From Desulfosporosinus acidiphilus SJ4 (GTDB lineage Bacteria; Bacillota; Desulfitobacteriia; Desulfitobacteriales; Desulfitobacteriaceae): a DNA stretch of 64,000 bases. Both the position numbers and the translations under genes were made by a program. The notes under the pieces were generated by a model. That model searched no databases. It was not told the DNA's origin and saw only the letters and a list, made by a program, of their open reading frames with translations. The stretch spans positions 1,583,977 to 1,647,976 of the forward strand of contig NC_018068.1 in assembly GCF_000255115.2 (NCBI RefSeq), in the 5' to 3' direction. Positions 35,390 through 43,924 of the stretch are shown here, one piece after another (position 1 is the first letter of the stretch; each line of letters starts with the position of its first letter).

Positions 35390-37432
35390 TTGTCGAAAAG
35401 AATGATTGCATTAGCTATGATAATCATAATGCTTCTAGTTCCGGCTCGGGTTTTGGCGTCAGAGGCACCGAGACAGGAAATATCCAATCTCACTATATTT
35501 TCTAGTGATCAATTATTTAAAACACCTTTCAACCAAGCGACTTATTATTTTACGTTACAGCCCTATTTTCATGCCAGCGGGCAATGCTTTCTGGATCTGA
35601 ACTATACTCATTCATCGATTCTTGACTATGAAGCATCAAACATCAGTATTCTTTTCAACGGAATACCTATCGCCAGCCGGAAGTTTTCCCAAGAGGACGC
35701 AGAAAATGGCTCTTGGCGGGTGGACTTACCGATTGGGAATTTCGCTCAAGGGATCAATCAAATTCAGATTGCTACCAAACAAAATACTGGCGGCTCAAAC
35801 AATCAGGACATCGACAATACCGGTAATTGGGTAGTACTGTCACCCCATTCAAATTTGCATCTGGAATTGGCAGCGGACACAACAGGACTGTCCACATACC
35901 CTTATCCGTTTCTCAATCCTTTTACTCAGGATCCGGTTCATAGTACTTGGTATTTGCCAAACAATACAAATGTGGATGATATTAAGTCCATGTTGGATAC
36001 GGCCGCTGATTGGGGTTCCAAAGAACCCTATCAGCCGCTCAAGCTTAATGTTAAAGTTGGGAAGGTCAATTCCGGAGACGATAATAAAATTCTCTTCGGT
36101 CAACTTAAAGAATTGCCGGGCACAGGAAAACCTGTCTTGCCTCCGCAAGTAGGTGTTATTTCTTTTAACTCAAATAGTCCCCAAGGGGTTGGAGATACTC
36201 TTCTTGTTTCGGGTACAGACCCTGTCGGATTATCTAAAGCAACGGCGTCGTTAAGCAATCCCGACACGTTAAAACAAAGCAAAGGCAATACTCTGATCGT
36301 TCAAAATGCTCTTACCCCAAGTCAAGCCCAAAAACAAAGGATTGGCTTAGCAGGTTCTTATACTTTAGCAGATTTGGGATACTCGGATATAGTCCTGGGC
36401 GGGGTTTTTCACCAACAGACCAGTATTGTCCTCAATCGTCCTTTAAATTGGCAGCCTGGTAGTGCCAGTTATATCAATGTTCATTTCAGACATTCCGTGC
36501 AATTGGATCCTGGGAAGTCTGCGCTCACTGTTTACATAAACGGTATCCCGGTGAAGAGTACCTCTTTAGATGCCAATAATGCGGACAATGGAGAGCTTCA
36601 TTTAAATATCCCGGAGTCTGAACTAAATAAACCTACCTGGACGGTTAATTTTTCCTTCATGAATTATATGAACGTTAATGCCTCAACGAATCGATATGAT
36701 GAGGTGGCTTGGTCGGTACTATGTGCTGATACTGAAATTTATCTTGCTCCCGGAGCTATTAATAATTCCTGGGGATTGGCAGATTTCCCCACGATTTCGC
36801 GACCGGGGCAGCCTTCAACTCAAGCTACGATGTGGCTTTCCGCTCAGCCGGATCAGGAGGAACTGACCCTGGCAGCAATTATTGCTGCCCGAGCAGCGCA
36901 AAAAGGACAAAAAGTTGATTGGCATATTGTTCTGGGCTCAGAGACTAAAGCGGAAAATAACGGCCCCGTAATAATGCTTGGATATACTCAGGAAAAAGAT
37001 CGTTTAGCAGGATTGAGAAAATTTATTCCTGCTTGGCCTGATCAAAATGGCAGTTATGAAGTCGCACCTTTTGTAAGTTTCATTCCAAGTCAAAATAATG
37101 TAGCCGCTCTTATTGAGGCGGCCATATCCCCATGGAACAAGCAGCAAGCTCTCTTTGTTGTCCTTGGCACGAAGGCCGATTCTTTAAGTAAAGCGGCTGA
37201 AGTTCTTACCAGCAGTAAATTGGCTGACCAAGTCAATGGACAATTAACGGTTATTTCTGCTGATGGAACAATTACGGCCCTAACCTCGTCTGCCGAAACC
37301 AAAACCAATCAACCCAATATAATTCAGCAAAAACCGATTCTGGGATATGCTGCAATTATCGGAGCAGTGATTCTTTTCATGTTCTTTAGTTTATGGCTCG
37401 TGCGAAAAAGGAATAAGGGGGGGAATCCTTGA
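35390..37432 (+). CDS. ydaN: BcsB-like cellulose-synthase-regulator protein (YdaN-type)
   Basis: TTG start with AGGAGG nine bases upstream. A 680-residue secreted protein: signal peptide (residues 1-24), two BcsB-like carbohydrate-binding/flavodoxin-like repeats (for example HSSILDYEASNISILFNGIP and HSVQLDPGKSALTVYINGIP, each the same beta-sandwich motif), and a single C-terminal membrane helix with a basic tail. BcsB guides the nascent polymer outside the membrane; here it pairs with the BcsA-like synthase directly upstream. The stop overlaps the next start by four bases. Confidence 0.88.
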   Translation: MSKRMIALAMIIIMLLVPARVLASEAPRQEISNLTIFSSDQLFKTPFNQATYYFTLQPYFHASGQCFLDLNYTHSSILDYEASNISILFNGIPIASRKFSQEDAENGSWRVDLPIGNFAQGINQIQIATKQNTGGSNNQDIDNTGNWVVLSPHSNLHLELAADTTGLSTYPYPFLNPFTQDPVHSTWYLPNNTNVDDIKSMLDTAADWGSKEPYQPLKLNVKVGKVNSGDDNKILFGQLKELPGTGKPVLPPQVGVISFNSNSPQGVGDTLLVSGTDPVGLSKATASLSNPDTLKQSKGNTLIVQNALTPSQAQKQRIGLAGSYTLADLGYSDIVLGGVFHQQTSIVLNRPLNWQPGSASYINVHFRHSVQLDPGKSALTVYINGIPVKSTSLDANNADNGELHLNIPESELNKPTWTVNFSFMNYMNVNASTNRYDEVAWSVLCADTEIYLAPGAINNSWGLADFPTISRPGQPSTQATMWLSAQPDQEELTLAAIIAARAAQKGQKVDWHIVLGSETKAENNGPVIMLGYTQEKDRLAGLRKFIPAWPDQNGSYEVAPFVSFIPSQNNVAALIEAAISPWNKQQALFVVLGTKADSLSKAAEVLTSSKLADQVNGQLTVISADGTITALTSSAETKTNQPNIIQQKPILGYAAIIGAVILFMFFSLWLVRKRNKGGNP

Positions 37433-38073
37433 AAAGGAAGCAGATTATAATTCTTAGCATTCTTTTGCCGATAGCGATTATTTCCGGATTTTCGCTCTGG
37501 TTGCTTTGGGAGCATAAATCCGTTCCTAAAACCTATTCCACCACACGTTCTCTCATGCCGGTATCCGCTTCGACGCAGGCGACTATTCAACAAACACTCA
37601 ACAATTTTTGGCAAGAATATGCGCTGCAACATAAACCTCAGGGGGAGAAGAAAGACTCTGATTCCGATTTGAAATCAGAGTCAATAAACCCTAAAACCAA
37701 TGAAGCAGAAATAAATAGTCAAGTAAAAGCAACGACCCATCCGGAACTAGAAACAAAAATTCTTTATCCTGGGATACCTGAGGGGCTTGTAATTACTCCG
37801 GTAAGCAGTAAAAGCATTAAATTAAGCTGGAACCCCGCTATCTATGCTGCAACCTATAATGTTTACCGTTCCACTAAGCATGATCAAGGGTATCGTAAAA
37901 TTACTAACGTAAAGTCGACCCTGTTTGTGGATACAGGACTTAATCCGGGAACAGCATATTTTTATAAAATAAGTTCTGTGAAAAGCACGGGTGTTGAAAG
38001 TTATTTTGCAAATCCTGTGGGGACGGTAACCAATGCCATAGATTCTACGGTTAGTTCAATACCTTCCCGCTAA
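37429..38073 (+). CDS. Membrane-anchored fibronectin type III protein
   Basis: TTG start inside the BcsB-like stop (TTGA overlap) with AAGGGGGGG upstream. Residues about 6-27 are a membrane anchor, 28-120 an acidic/polar linker, and about 122-205 one FN3 domain (VSSKSIKLSWNPAIYAATYNVYR, then GLNPGTAYFYKISSV). It is not part of the B. subtilis yda operon and ends the transcription unit; it may bind the exported polysaccharide. The following hairpin at 38116 confirms the operon end. Confidence 0.8.
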   Translation: MKRKQIIILSILLPIAIISGFSLWLLWEHKSVPKTYSTTRSLMPVSASTQATIQQTLNNFWQEYALQHKPQGEKKDSDSDLKSESINPKTNEAEINSQVKATTHPELETKILYPGIPEGLVITPVSSKSIKLSWNPAIYAATYNVYRSTKHDQGYRKITNVKSTLFVDTGLNPGTAYFYKISSVKSTGVESYFANPVGTVTNAIDSTVSSIPSR

Positions 38074-38115
38074 AATTCTTCAGAAGAAATATTAAGATGC
38101 TCCTACATGTATATC

Positions 38116-38158
38116 GCGTTAGCAGAGAAGCTCAAGGCAATCTTGCTAACGCTTTTTT
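38116..38158 (+). terminator. Terminator of the exopolysaccharide operon
   Basis: GCGTTAGCA (38116-38124) pairs with TGCTAACGC (38144-38152) followed by TTTTTT. The next 400 bases (to 38576) hold only a second hairpin, GGGATAAT/ATTATCCC near 38328-38373, and no gene. Confidence 0.85.
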
Positions 38159-38576
38159 ATACGCTTGGACCTCTATGCCGCTTAGCGGGTCACTGATGAA
38201 GGGAAAATTATTTTTCCAGTGCGAAAGTATACCCTTCGGTTATAGACATAGGCTTGGCAGTAATATTGCAATAATGTATAAACTAGACCATAAATTACCA
38301 CCATCTCAGAGTGAGCTTTATCCTTTTGGGATAATTAAGCTGCATTTTTGGTTTTTTTTATTATCCCGCGAAGATAATAGAAAGTTTGTTTAGAAGTATT
38401 ATAATTTATTTATCTATACTATTTCACTAGACTATCGAAAGGAGCAAATGACTCTGAACTACTCGCTTAATTGCCTGAAACTAAAATTTAGGAAGATTTT
38501 TTAAGAAATATAGAATATAATACATTATCATAGAATATTGTCGATTTTAATAGAAATATAGAAAGGAAGTTGAAAG

Positions 38577-40556
38577 ATGATGAAGATTCGATTTGCGAAT
38601 TCGATTGGCGGAAGGTTAATCCTTTGGTTTCTAGTTTTTTCCTTAGTTCCCCTCCTGGGAATAAGTACTCTTAATTATTACACAACTAAGAATGATATGA
38701 CTCAAGACGCTATACATAATATGAATCAAACAGTAGACTTGACTGCTGAAGTATTAAATAATTGGTTAAGTGAGAAGATGGATGTTCTTAGTACCCTGGG
38801 GAAAAATCCCGTCTTTGCGACCGGAGATAAAGCACAGATTGCGGATTATTTGAAACGTGAATACCCAGCACTTCCTTATGCTGAGGATCTTCTTTGGGCG
38901 GATCAGAATGGACAGGCAATCAATTCATCGGGTAAAACATTAAATATTAGTGATCGTGGTTATTTTAAAACTGCTATCAAAGGGGAGCCTACAATTTCCA
39001 CAATGTTAGTTTCCAAAAGCACAGGAAATAATATTATTCCCATTGCTATACCAATAACAGGAACTCAAGGTCCTTGTGTATTAATGATGAGCCTTAAAGG
39101 GGATGCTATTCAAACAATCCTCAATAAAGCTAAATTTGGTCAAACGGGTTATACCTATTTGTTTGATAACACGGGTCTAGTCATCGCCCATCCCGAAAAA
39201 TCACAAGTTCTAAAACTTAATGTCGTAAAATCAGATTCCGAAAGTCTTAATAAAATAGGCTCTGAAATGTTAAAAAATAAACAAGGGAACGGTGAATATG
39301 TATTTCAAAATATAGATAAAGAAGTGGCATACACGACGGTTCCCAACACTGGCTGGCATTTGGTTATTACGGCTCCTATAATAGAATTCTACAGTTTCGC
39401 CACGAAGCTCTTTTATATGAGTTTAGGTGTAGGGCTGGGAGTAGCGCTGCTTGTTGCAATATTAGCTTGGTTTATAAGCAAACGTATTGCCGGACCCATT
39501 GTAACCTTAGCTGAACAGACGGATGTTTTGGCAACGGGTCAGCTCAATGTCAAGATCAACGATGGGTATATGGGCGAGCTTGGGACTCTTGGTCGGTCTT
39601 TGAAAATTATGACGGAAAATCTGAGAAATATAGTTTCGGAGGTGCACCAGAGTTCACGTGAAATACTAACTTCGGCACAGGAATTAAAGAATGCGACAGA
39701 AGAATCATCGTCTTCAGTTGAGCAAGTTGCTCGAGCAACTGAAGAAATGGCTGGAGGAGCAAGCAATCAAGCTGAAAGTTCTCAACAAATAGTTCAAATG
39801 GTTAATCAAATAGCCAGTGCCGTGGATCATGTCAACGTTATGATTAATAAAACAGTCGAAGATACAAATTTAGCAAAAGTATCGGTGGACGAAGGAATGG
39901 AAGCGGTAGCAAACCAAAATCAAAAGATGAGGGAAAACTCTGAGGCCGGACAACAAGTTGCAGTGGCTATTGAGCATTTGCTTAATCAGGCCAAAGAGGT
40001 GGGTGCCATCTTAAGCACTATATCCAACATAGCTGAACAGACGAATTTGCTTGCTTTGAATGCAGCGATTGAAGCAGCTCGTGCCGGTGAGCATGGGAAA
40101 GGGTTTGCAGTGGTTGCCGATGAGGTAAGAAAATTGGCTGAAGGTTCAAGAGATGCGACGGAAGAAATCGCGAAAATTTTAGGCGGCATCCAAAGTCGTG
40201 CCCAGGAAGCATGGGAGCAAACGAATAAAGCCAAAGCAGTCATCGAAGCACAGGAACAGGCCGTTGAGCATACCAATAGTTCTTTTGCAAAAATTTCCGA
40301 AATCGTGAAATCTATGGGCGAACAAATGCAAAAAGTTAAGACTTCGTCGGTGGAAATTGGTGAACATGTTAACGAAATTTCGGGGAGCATCGAAACCATT
40401 GCTTCGGTTGCCCAGGAAAATGCTGCCGGAGCAGAAGAGGTTTCCGCGAGTACAGAAGAATTAAGTGCCACAACAGAACAAATGGCTGCGGCTGCCCGTA
40501 CATTATCTCAGTTAGGAGAAAAATTGGACAAAGATGTAGCCATTTTCACGCTATAA
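38577..40556 (+). CDS. Methyl-accepting chemotaxis protein, dCache type
   Basis: A 659-residue receptor: TM1 at about residues 12-32, extracytoplasmic double-Cache domain (about 35-275, with [16 protein letters not shown] as in dCache_1), TM2 at about 280-302, HAMP (about 303-355), and a cytosolic signalling domain whose hairpin tip reads [20 protein letters not shown]. Cache receptors sense small organic molecules; the ligand is not predictable here. AAAGGAAG precedes two tandem ATGs. It is followed 125 bases later by cheV. Confidence 0.93.
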   Translation: MMKIRFANSIGGRLILWFLVFSLVPLLGISTLNYYTTKNDMTQDAIHNMNQTVDLTAEVLNNWLSEKMDVLSTLGKNPVFATGDKAQIADYLKREYPALPYAEDLLWADQNGQAINSSGKTLNISDRGYFKTAIKGEPTISTMLVSKSTGNNIIPIAIPITGTQGPCVLMMSLKGDAIQTILNKAKFGQTGYTYLFDNTGLVIAHPEKSQVLKLNVVKSDSESLNKIGSEMLKNKQGNGEYVFQNIDKEVAYTTVPNTGWHLVITAPIIEFYSFATKLFYMSLGVGLGVALLVAILAWFISKRIAGPIVTLAEQTDVLATGQLNVKINDGYMGELGTLGRSLKIMTENLRNIVSEVHQSSREILTSAQELKNATEESSSSVEQVARATEEMAGGASNQAESSQQIVQMVNQIASAVDHVNVMINKTVEDTNLAKVSVDEGMEAVANQNQKMRENSEAGQQVAVAIEHLLNQAKEVGAILSTISNIAEQTNLLALNAAIEAARAGEHGKGFAVVADEVRKLAEGSRDATEEIAKILGGIQSRAQEAWEQTNKAKAVIEAQEQAVEHTNSSFAKISEIVKSMGEQMQKVKTSSVEIGEHVNEISGSIETIASVAQENAAGAEEVSASTEELSATTEQMAAAARTLSQLGEKLDKDVAIFTL

Positions 40557-40681
40557 GGGAGCAAGTACTGGGTTAGAGGAAGATATATTTTAAATATTAA
40601 AGGAATTTTAAGATAATATAGCGAAATAGAACGAAAGCTTGAATTACAGAAAAAACGTGTTCGAAGATAAGGAGGATATGA

Positions 40682-41554
40682 TTGAAAACAGATATACTCT
40701 TAGAAAGTGGTACCAATGAATTAGAAATCGTAACCTTCAAAGTTGGGGATTCATTATTAGGAGTTAATGTTGCTAAAGTTGAGAGAATTATTACTTATCA
40801 GCCGATTACGGATATACCTCACTCAAGTAAGAACGTCAAAGGAGTCATAAACCATCGGGGCAATGTTTTACCTGTTCTTGATTTGAATACTGCTCTTAAA
40901 GAACGTTGTCAAAAAGCACCGACTGAGAGATTCTTAATTATAATTAATATCAATAAAAGCAGTTTCGCGGCTGAGGTGAGCTCTGTTATTGGTATCAGAC
41001 GACTTTCCTGGACTCAAATCGAGGCACCTTCTTCAATTCTGCTTAAGGGGAATGAAACCCCCATAACAGGTATAGTGAAGACGAATCAAGATGAAACTAT
41101 TCTGATGCTTGACTTTGAAAAGATACTAGCGGATATAGATCCTTCCTTAGCGTTAAAAGAGTCAACGGAGACTAACGGACTGGAAGGAAAAAAACTTATT
41201 GTTGCAGAGGATTCCACCTTCCTATTAAAAGTTGTCAATGAATCTCTGCTAAAAGCCGGGGCAACGGTTGAGAAATTCGGTAATGGAAGAGATGCCTTTG
41301 AGTATTTGCAAACCTGTCCTGTTGATGAAGTTTTCTGTGTCATTACTGATATTGAAATGCCTGTCATGGATGGAATGGCACTTACAAAGCAAATCAAAAG
41401 TAACCCGGACTTAAAAGAAATACCTGTCATTATCTTCTCGTCGATTTCCAACGAGGGCCTGCAAAATAAAATCTTAAGCGTAGGGGCTGATGCCCAGATT
41501 ACAAAGCCGGAAATCGATAAACTCGTTGAGCTCATTAAAACGTTTGAAAGATAG
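40682..41554 (+). CDS. cheV: CheV-type chemotaxis coupling protein (CheW + receiver)
   Basis: TTG start preceded by AAGGAGGA. Residues about 12-150 form a CheW domain (FKVGDSLLGVNVAKVERII, HRGNVLPVLDL). Residues about 168-290 form a receiver domain with the acidic pair in VAEDS, the phospho-acceptor Asp in TDIEMPVMDG, and Lys in ITKPE. CheV couples receptors to CheA and adapts through phosphorylation. It lies just after the MCP gene, suggesting a dedicated partner, although no other che genes are in the window. Confidence 0.93.
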   Translation: MKTDILLESGTNELEIVTFKVGDSLLGVNVAKVERIITYQPITDIPHSSKNVKGVINHRGNVLPVLDLNTALKERCQKAPTERFLIIININKSSFAAEVSSVIGIRRLSWTQIEAPSSILLKGNETPITGIVKTNQDETILMLDFEKILADIDPSLALKESTETNGLEGKKLIVAEDSTFLLKVVNESLLKAGATVEKFGNGRDAFEYLQTCPVDEVFCVITDIEMPVMDGMALTKQIKSNPDLKEIPVIIFSSISNEGLQNKILSVGADAQITKPEIDKLVELIKTFER

Positions 41555-41653
41555 CACACTACATGTTTCGCTCTATATTAAGGCCTAGACAAGTTCAAAG
41601 GAACTCCTTCAACAAGGGCTGCATAAAAGCTTACCTTGAAAATAGCAGGTTCA

Positions 41654-41770
41654 ATTAGCAAAAGGCGTTATCATTTCACTACTACAGTGGAGTGACAACG
41701 CCTTTCTTTAATGATTGACAAGCGGACAAGCAATCGTGGAATGCAATAAGAGTCGACAATTTTTTTGCAG
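41654..41770 (+). repeat. Dispersed hairpin repeat, copy 2
   Basis: AAAGGCGTT (41661-41669) pairs with AACGCCTTT (41697-41705) with an inner CACT/AGTG stem, followed by a tail with AATGATTGACAAGC and ATGCAATAAGAGTCGACAATTTTT. The tail matches the inverted copy at 43.73 kb. Nothing else is seen in the 400 bases from 41555 to 41962. Confidence 0.75.
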
Positions 41771-41962
41771 CCCTTATTAAAAGGATATAAGGCCAAACTC
41801 CGGTCATATTTAGTACTTGTTTTATTTATCTAACAGCAGCGTTGAAGCCAAGGACAGTGTAAAAATTATTTCATCCTTGGAGAGAGAATAGAGGGAATTG
41901 AGTAAATATGTGGAATACATTTGTGAAAAACAGTTGATCGATCATCAGAAGGAGGTGGCAAT

Positions 41963-42619
41963 TTGAGCTTCAGCCAGTTTCATAAGAAGCTTTCACCTGG
42001 TCTTTCCATTATACTTGAAGTTCTTGAAGGCGAGTATAAAGGGAAATATCGAAGCCGTATCGAAGAAGTAGAAGAAATGTTCATAACAGTAGGTGCCCCC
42101 TTCGTAAAGGGTGACCTAATACCCCTAAGATTAGGAATGGAGTTAAATGTTGTATTTTGGGACGAGATATCGGCCTATTCATTTTCCACCAAGATCGTTA
42201 AACGAGCTGCAGACCCCATCTATATCTTAGTTTTAGATATGCCGGGGACAATCGTGAAGACACAACGCCGCAATTATGTTCGGGTTACATCTATATTCCC
42301 TTTAATATTCCAGTTGCCCAGCGAAGGACTTAGTAAAAATTATAAAGGAACTATGTTAGATTTTAGTGGTGGCGGGATACGCTTTCTAACAGAGAAACAT
42401 GTGGAAGAAGAATCGATACTGAATGTTCATTTAGAATTCGCTAAAGAAGGTATCGCAACTAAGGTCCGCGTCGTAAGGACTGAAGAGATTGAAGACAGTA
42501 AGCCAAAACGTTACCGTGTATCGGCAGAATTCGTTGAAATATCTGAGCGAACTCGTGATCAGATTATCCGTCACATTTTTGAAATTCAAAGGACGCTGCG
42601 TAAGAAAGGGTTAGAATAA
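41963..42619 (+). CDS. YcgR-like PilZ-domain c-di-GMP effector
   Basis: TTG start with AGGAGGTGG six bases upstream. Residues about 1-95 are a YcgR-N/PilZN-type beta domain; about 98-210 are a PilZ domain with the c-di-GMP binding motifs QRRNYVRV (RxxxR) and DFSGGGIRF (DxSxxG). Such proteins slow flagellar rotation or bind stators when c-di-GMP rises. It lies between chemotaxis genes, which supports a motility role, and near the c-di-GMP-controlled polysaccharide operon. Confidence 0.9.
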   Translation: MSFSQFHKKLSPGLSIILEVLEGEYKGKYRSRIEEVEEMFITVGAPFVKGDLIPLRLGMELNVVFWDEISAYSFSTKIVKRAADPIYILVLDMPGTIVKTQRRNYVRVTSIFPLIFQLPSEGLSKNYKGTMLDFSGGGIRFLTEKHVEEESILNVHLEFAKEGIATKVRVVRTEEIEDSKPKRYRVSAEFVEISERTRDQIIRHIFEIQRTLRKKGLE

Positions 42620-42650
42620 TTGTATGGATATCTTTCTTACAAACTTAGAT

Positions 42651-42691
42651 AAAACACCTACTGCAGTCAAAAAGGCAGTAGGTGTTTTAAA
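42651..42691 (+). terminator. Terminator after the PilZ gene
   Basis: AAAACACCTACTGC (42651-42664) pairs exactly with GCAGTAGGTGTTTT (42675-42688). Confidence 0.85.
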
Positions 42692-42795
42692 ATTATTCTT
42701 GTAAAAACGAGAGATCCCATTAAATTAGTTAGGTCCTTAAAGAATAGTTGTCACCTTTTCGGACAAGATCCATACTATATACTAAGAAAGGAAGG

Positions 42796-42843
42796 AACAC
42801 TAAGAAACACTAAGAAATAAGAAATAATAAGAAATAAGAAACA
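42796..42843. repeat. Purine-rich imperfect tandem repeat
   Basis: AACACTAAGA occurs twice, followed by AATAAGAA units (about three), giving a 48-base A/G-rich stretch 120 bases before the paired hypothetical genes. It is almost free of secondary structure and may be a slipped-strand tract. Confidence 0.6.
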
Positions 42844-42960
42844 TCATCAAACATTAGGAACGGTCCTAACTCTTAATCTCAAAATTTCTAGATCTCTGAT
42901 AGAAGCATTGTCTTATAAAGACTGGCTTACCAGTCGAAAAGAGAAAGGGGATTTTGAGTT

Positions 42961-43191
42961 ATGGGCGGTTTAAGACCAAATTTGGTTGTCTTGTTTGATA
43001 CGCTTCCCATTGGCGCAAGAGTTATCGTTGGAACCGATTCAAGCGAATGGGTCGGAAATTATGGCGGCGTAATCGATGGCGTATTATTCCTGACTAATGC
43101 CCGGCTGTTTTCTAATGTCGGCAACCCTATTGACGGAATACAATCCGTTGTTAGAATTCCGATCATTAATCTCCAATATGTTAGCTATTAA
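42961..43191 (+). CDS. Hypothetical small beta-rich protein, tandem paralogue A
   Basis: A 76-residue protein with GAAAGGGG before the ATG. From LFDTLPIGARVIVG to the C-terminal Tyr it is about 85-90% identical to the end of the next gene's product. Alternating hydrophobic residues and Gly turns (ARVIVGTDSSEWVGNYGGVIDG, VVRIPIINLQYVSY) suggest a compact beta barrel of SH3/LSm size; this fold is a guess. No family is recognised. A hairpin separates it from its paralogue. Confidence 0.6.
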   Translation: MGGLRPNLVVLFDTLPIGARVIVGTDSSEWVGNYGGVIDGVLFLTNARLFSNVGNPIDGIQSVVRIPIINLQYVSY

Positions 43192-43197
43192 ATTCCC

Positions 43198-43237
43198 TGG
43201 GGCCGGAAAATTTCCAATCTGGATTTTCCCGGCTCCC
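43198..43237 (+). terminator. Hairpin between the tandem paralogues
   Basis: GGGGCCGG-AAAAT pairs with ATTTTCCCGGCTCCCC (one bulge). It is not followed by a T run and could be a processing site or weak terminator setting the ratio of the two proteins. Confidence 0.5.
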
Positions 43238-43297
43238 CCTCCCAATTTATTTTCTTATGCTGGCCACAGAGGCCTATTTTCAGAGGAGGGAATTTAA

Positions 43298-43618
43298 ATG
43301 CTAAGATTACCACCCTATCCACCTTTTGTCCCGCATACTCCCGGACAACCCACGGTTCGCTGGCCGCATGTACCTTATCCACCGGTAGGAACTACGGCAT
43401 ATCCTAATGTGTGTATTTTATTTGATACTCTTCCGATTGGTGCAAGAGTCGTGGTGGGACTTGGCTCAAGTGAATGGGTAGGAAATTATGGCGGAGTTAT
43501 TGATGGGGTATTATTCCTGACCAATGCCCAACTGTTTTCCAATGTTGGAAATCCCATCGACGGAATTCAATCCGTGGTGAGGATTCCGGTCATTAATCTT
43601 CAATTTATCAGTTATTAA
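43298..43618 (+). CDS. Hypothetical small beta-rich protein, tandem paralogue B with Pro-rich N-terminus
   Basis: GAGGAGGG lies six bases before the ATG. The 106-residue product has a Pro/Tyr-rich N-terminal extension (MLRLPPYPPFVPHTPGQP) of about 35 residues, then the domain shared with paralogue A (LFDTLPIGARVVVG to LQFISY). The extension is reminiscent of spore-coat-like sequences, but no motif proves it. Strong RBS, duplication and a following terminator make both genes real. Confidence 0.65.
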   Translation: MLRLPPYPPFVPHTPGQPTVRWPHVPYPPVGTTAYPNVCILFDTLPIGARVVVGLGSSEWVGNYGGVIDGVLFLTNAQLFSNVGNPIDGIQSVVRIPVINLQFISY

Positions 43619-43624
43619 AACGCT

Positions 43625-43655
43625 GGGGATATCCTAAACGGGATATCCCTTTTTG
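43625..43655 (+). terminator. Terminator
   Basis: GGGATATCC and GGATATCCC form a hairpin followed by TTTTTG. Confidence 0.8.
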
Positions 43656-43726
43656 AGTGAAAGCGTTCAGCTAAAACTGAACCACGGGGCCTTGCTGTAA
43701 TGATCACAACAAAGGTCTGATCAAAA

Positions 43727-43814
43727 ATTGTTGGCCTCCTCAATGCATCACTCTTTTGCTTCTGATGATTAATAGCCAAGGCGCTGTCACTATAGTGACA
43801 ACGCCTTGGCTATT
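43727..43814 (-). repeat. Dispersed hairpin repeat, copy 3 (inverted)
   Basis: A 22+22 base near-perfect palindrome (43771-43814; one C/A mismatch) containing the AGCCAAGGCG/CGCCTTGGCT core and TGTCACT/AGTGACA inner stem. Read on the minus strand, the tail carries AAGCAAAAGAGTGATGCATTGAGGAGG and ACAATTTTTG, matching the tails of copies 1 and 2. Confidence 0.8.
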
Positions 43815-43924
43815 TACTGCCACTTTGCGTTTTTTAAGTTGGGTCTTTACACAACCTTCTAAAAACGATTAATTAGCGAACTGGGCAGATGTTAGAGAAC
43901 TTATGCAAGTAGGGAAGAAGCAGC

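Noticed and set aside
38097-38393. 98-codon + strand frame after the exopolysaccharide operon
   Set aside because: It runs through the terminator hairpin and has no RBS.
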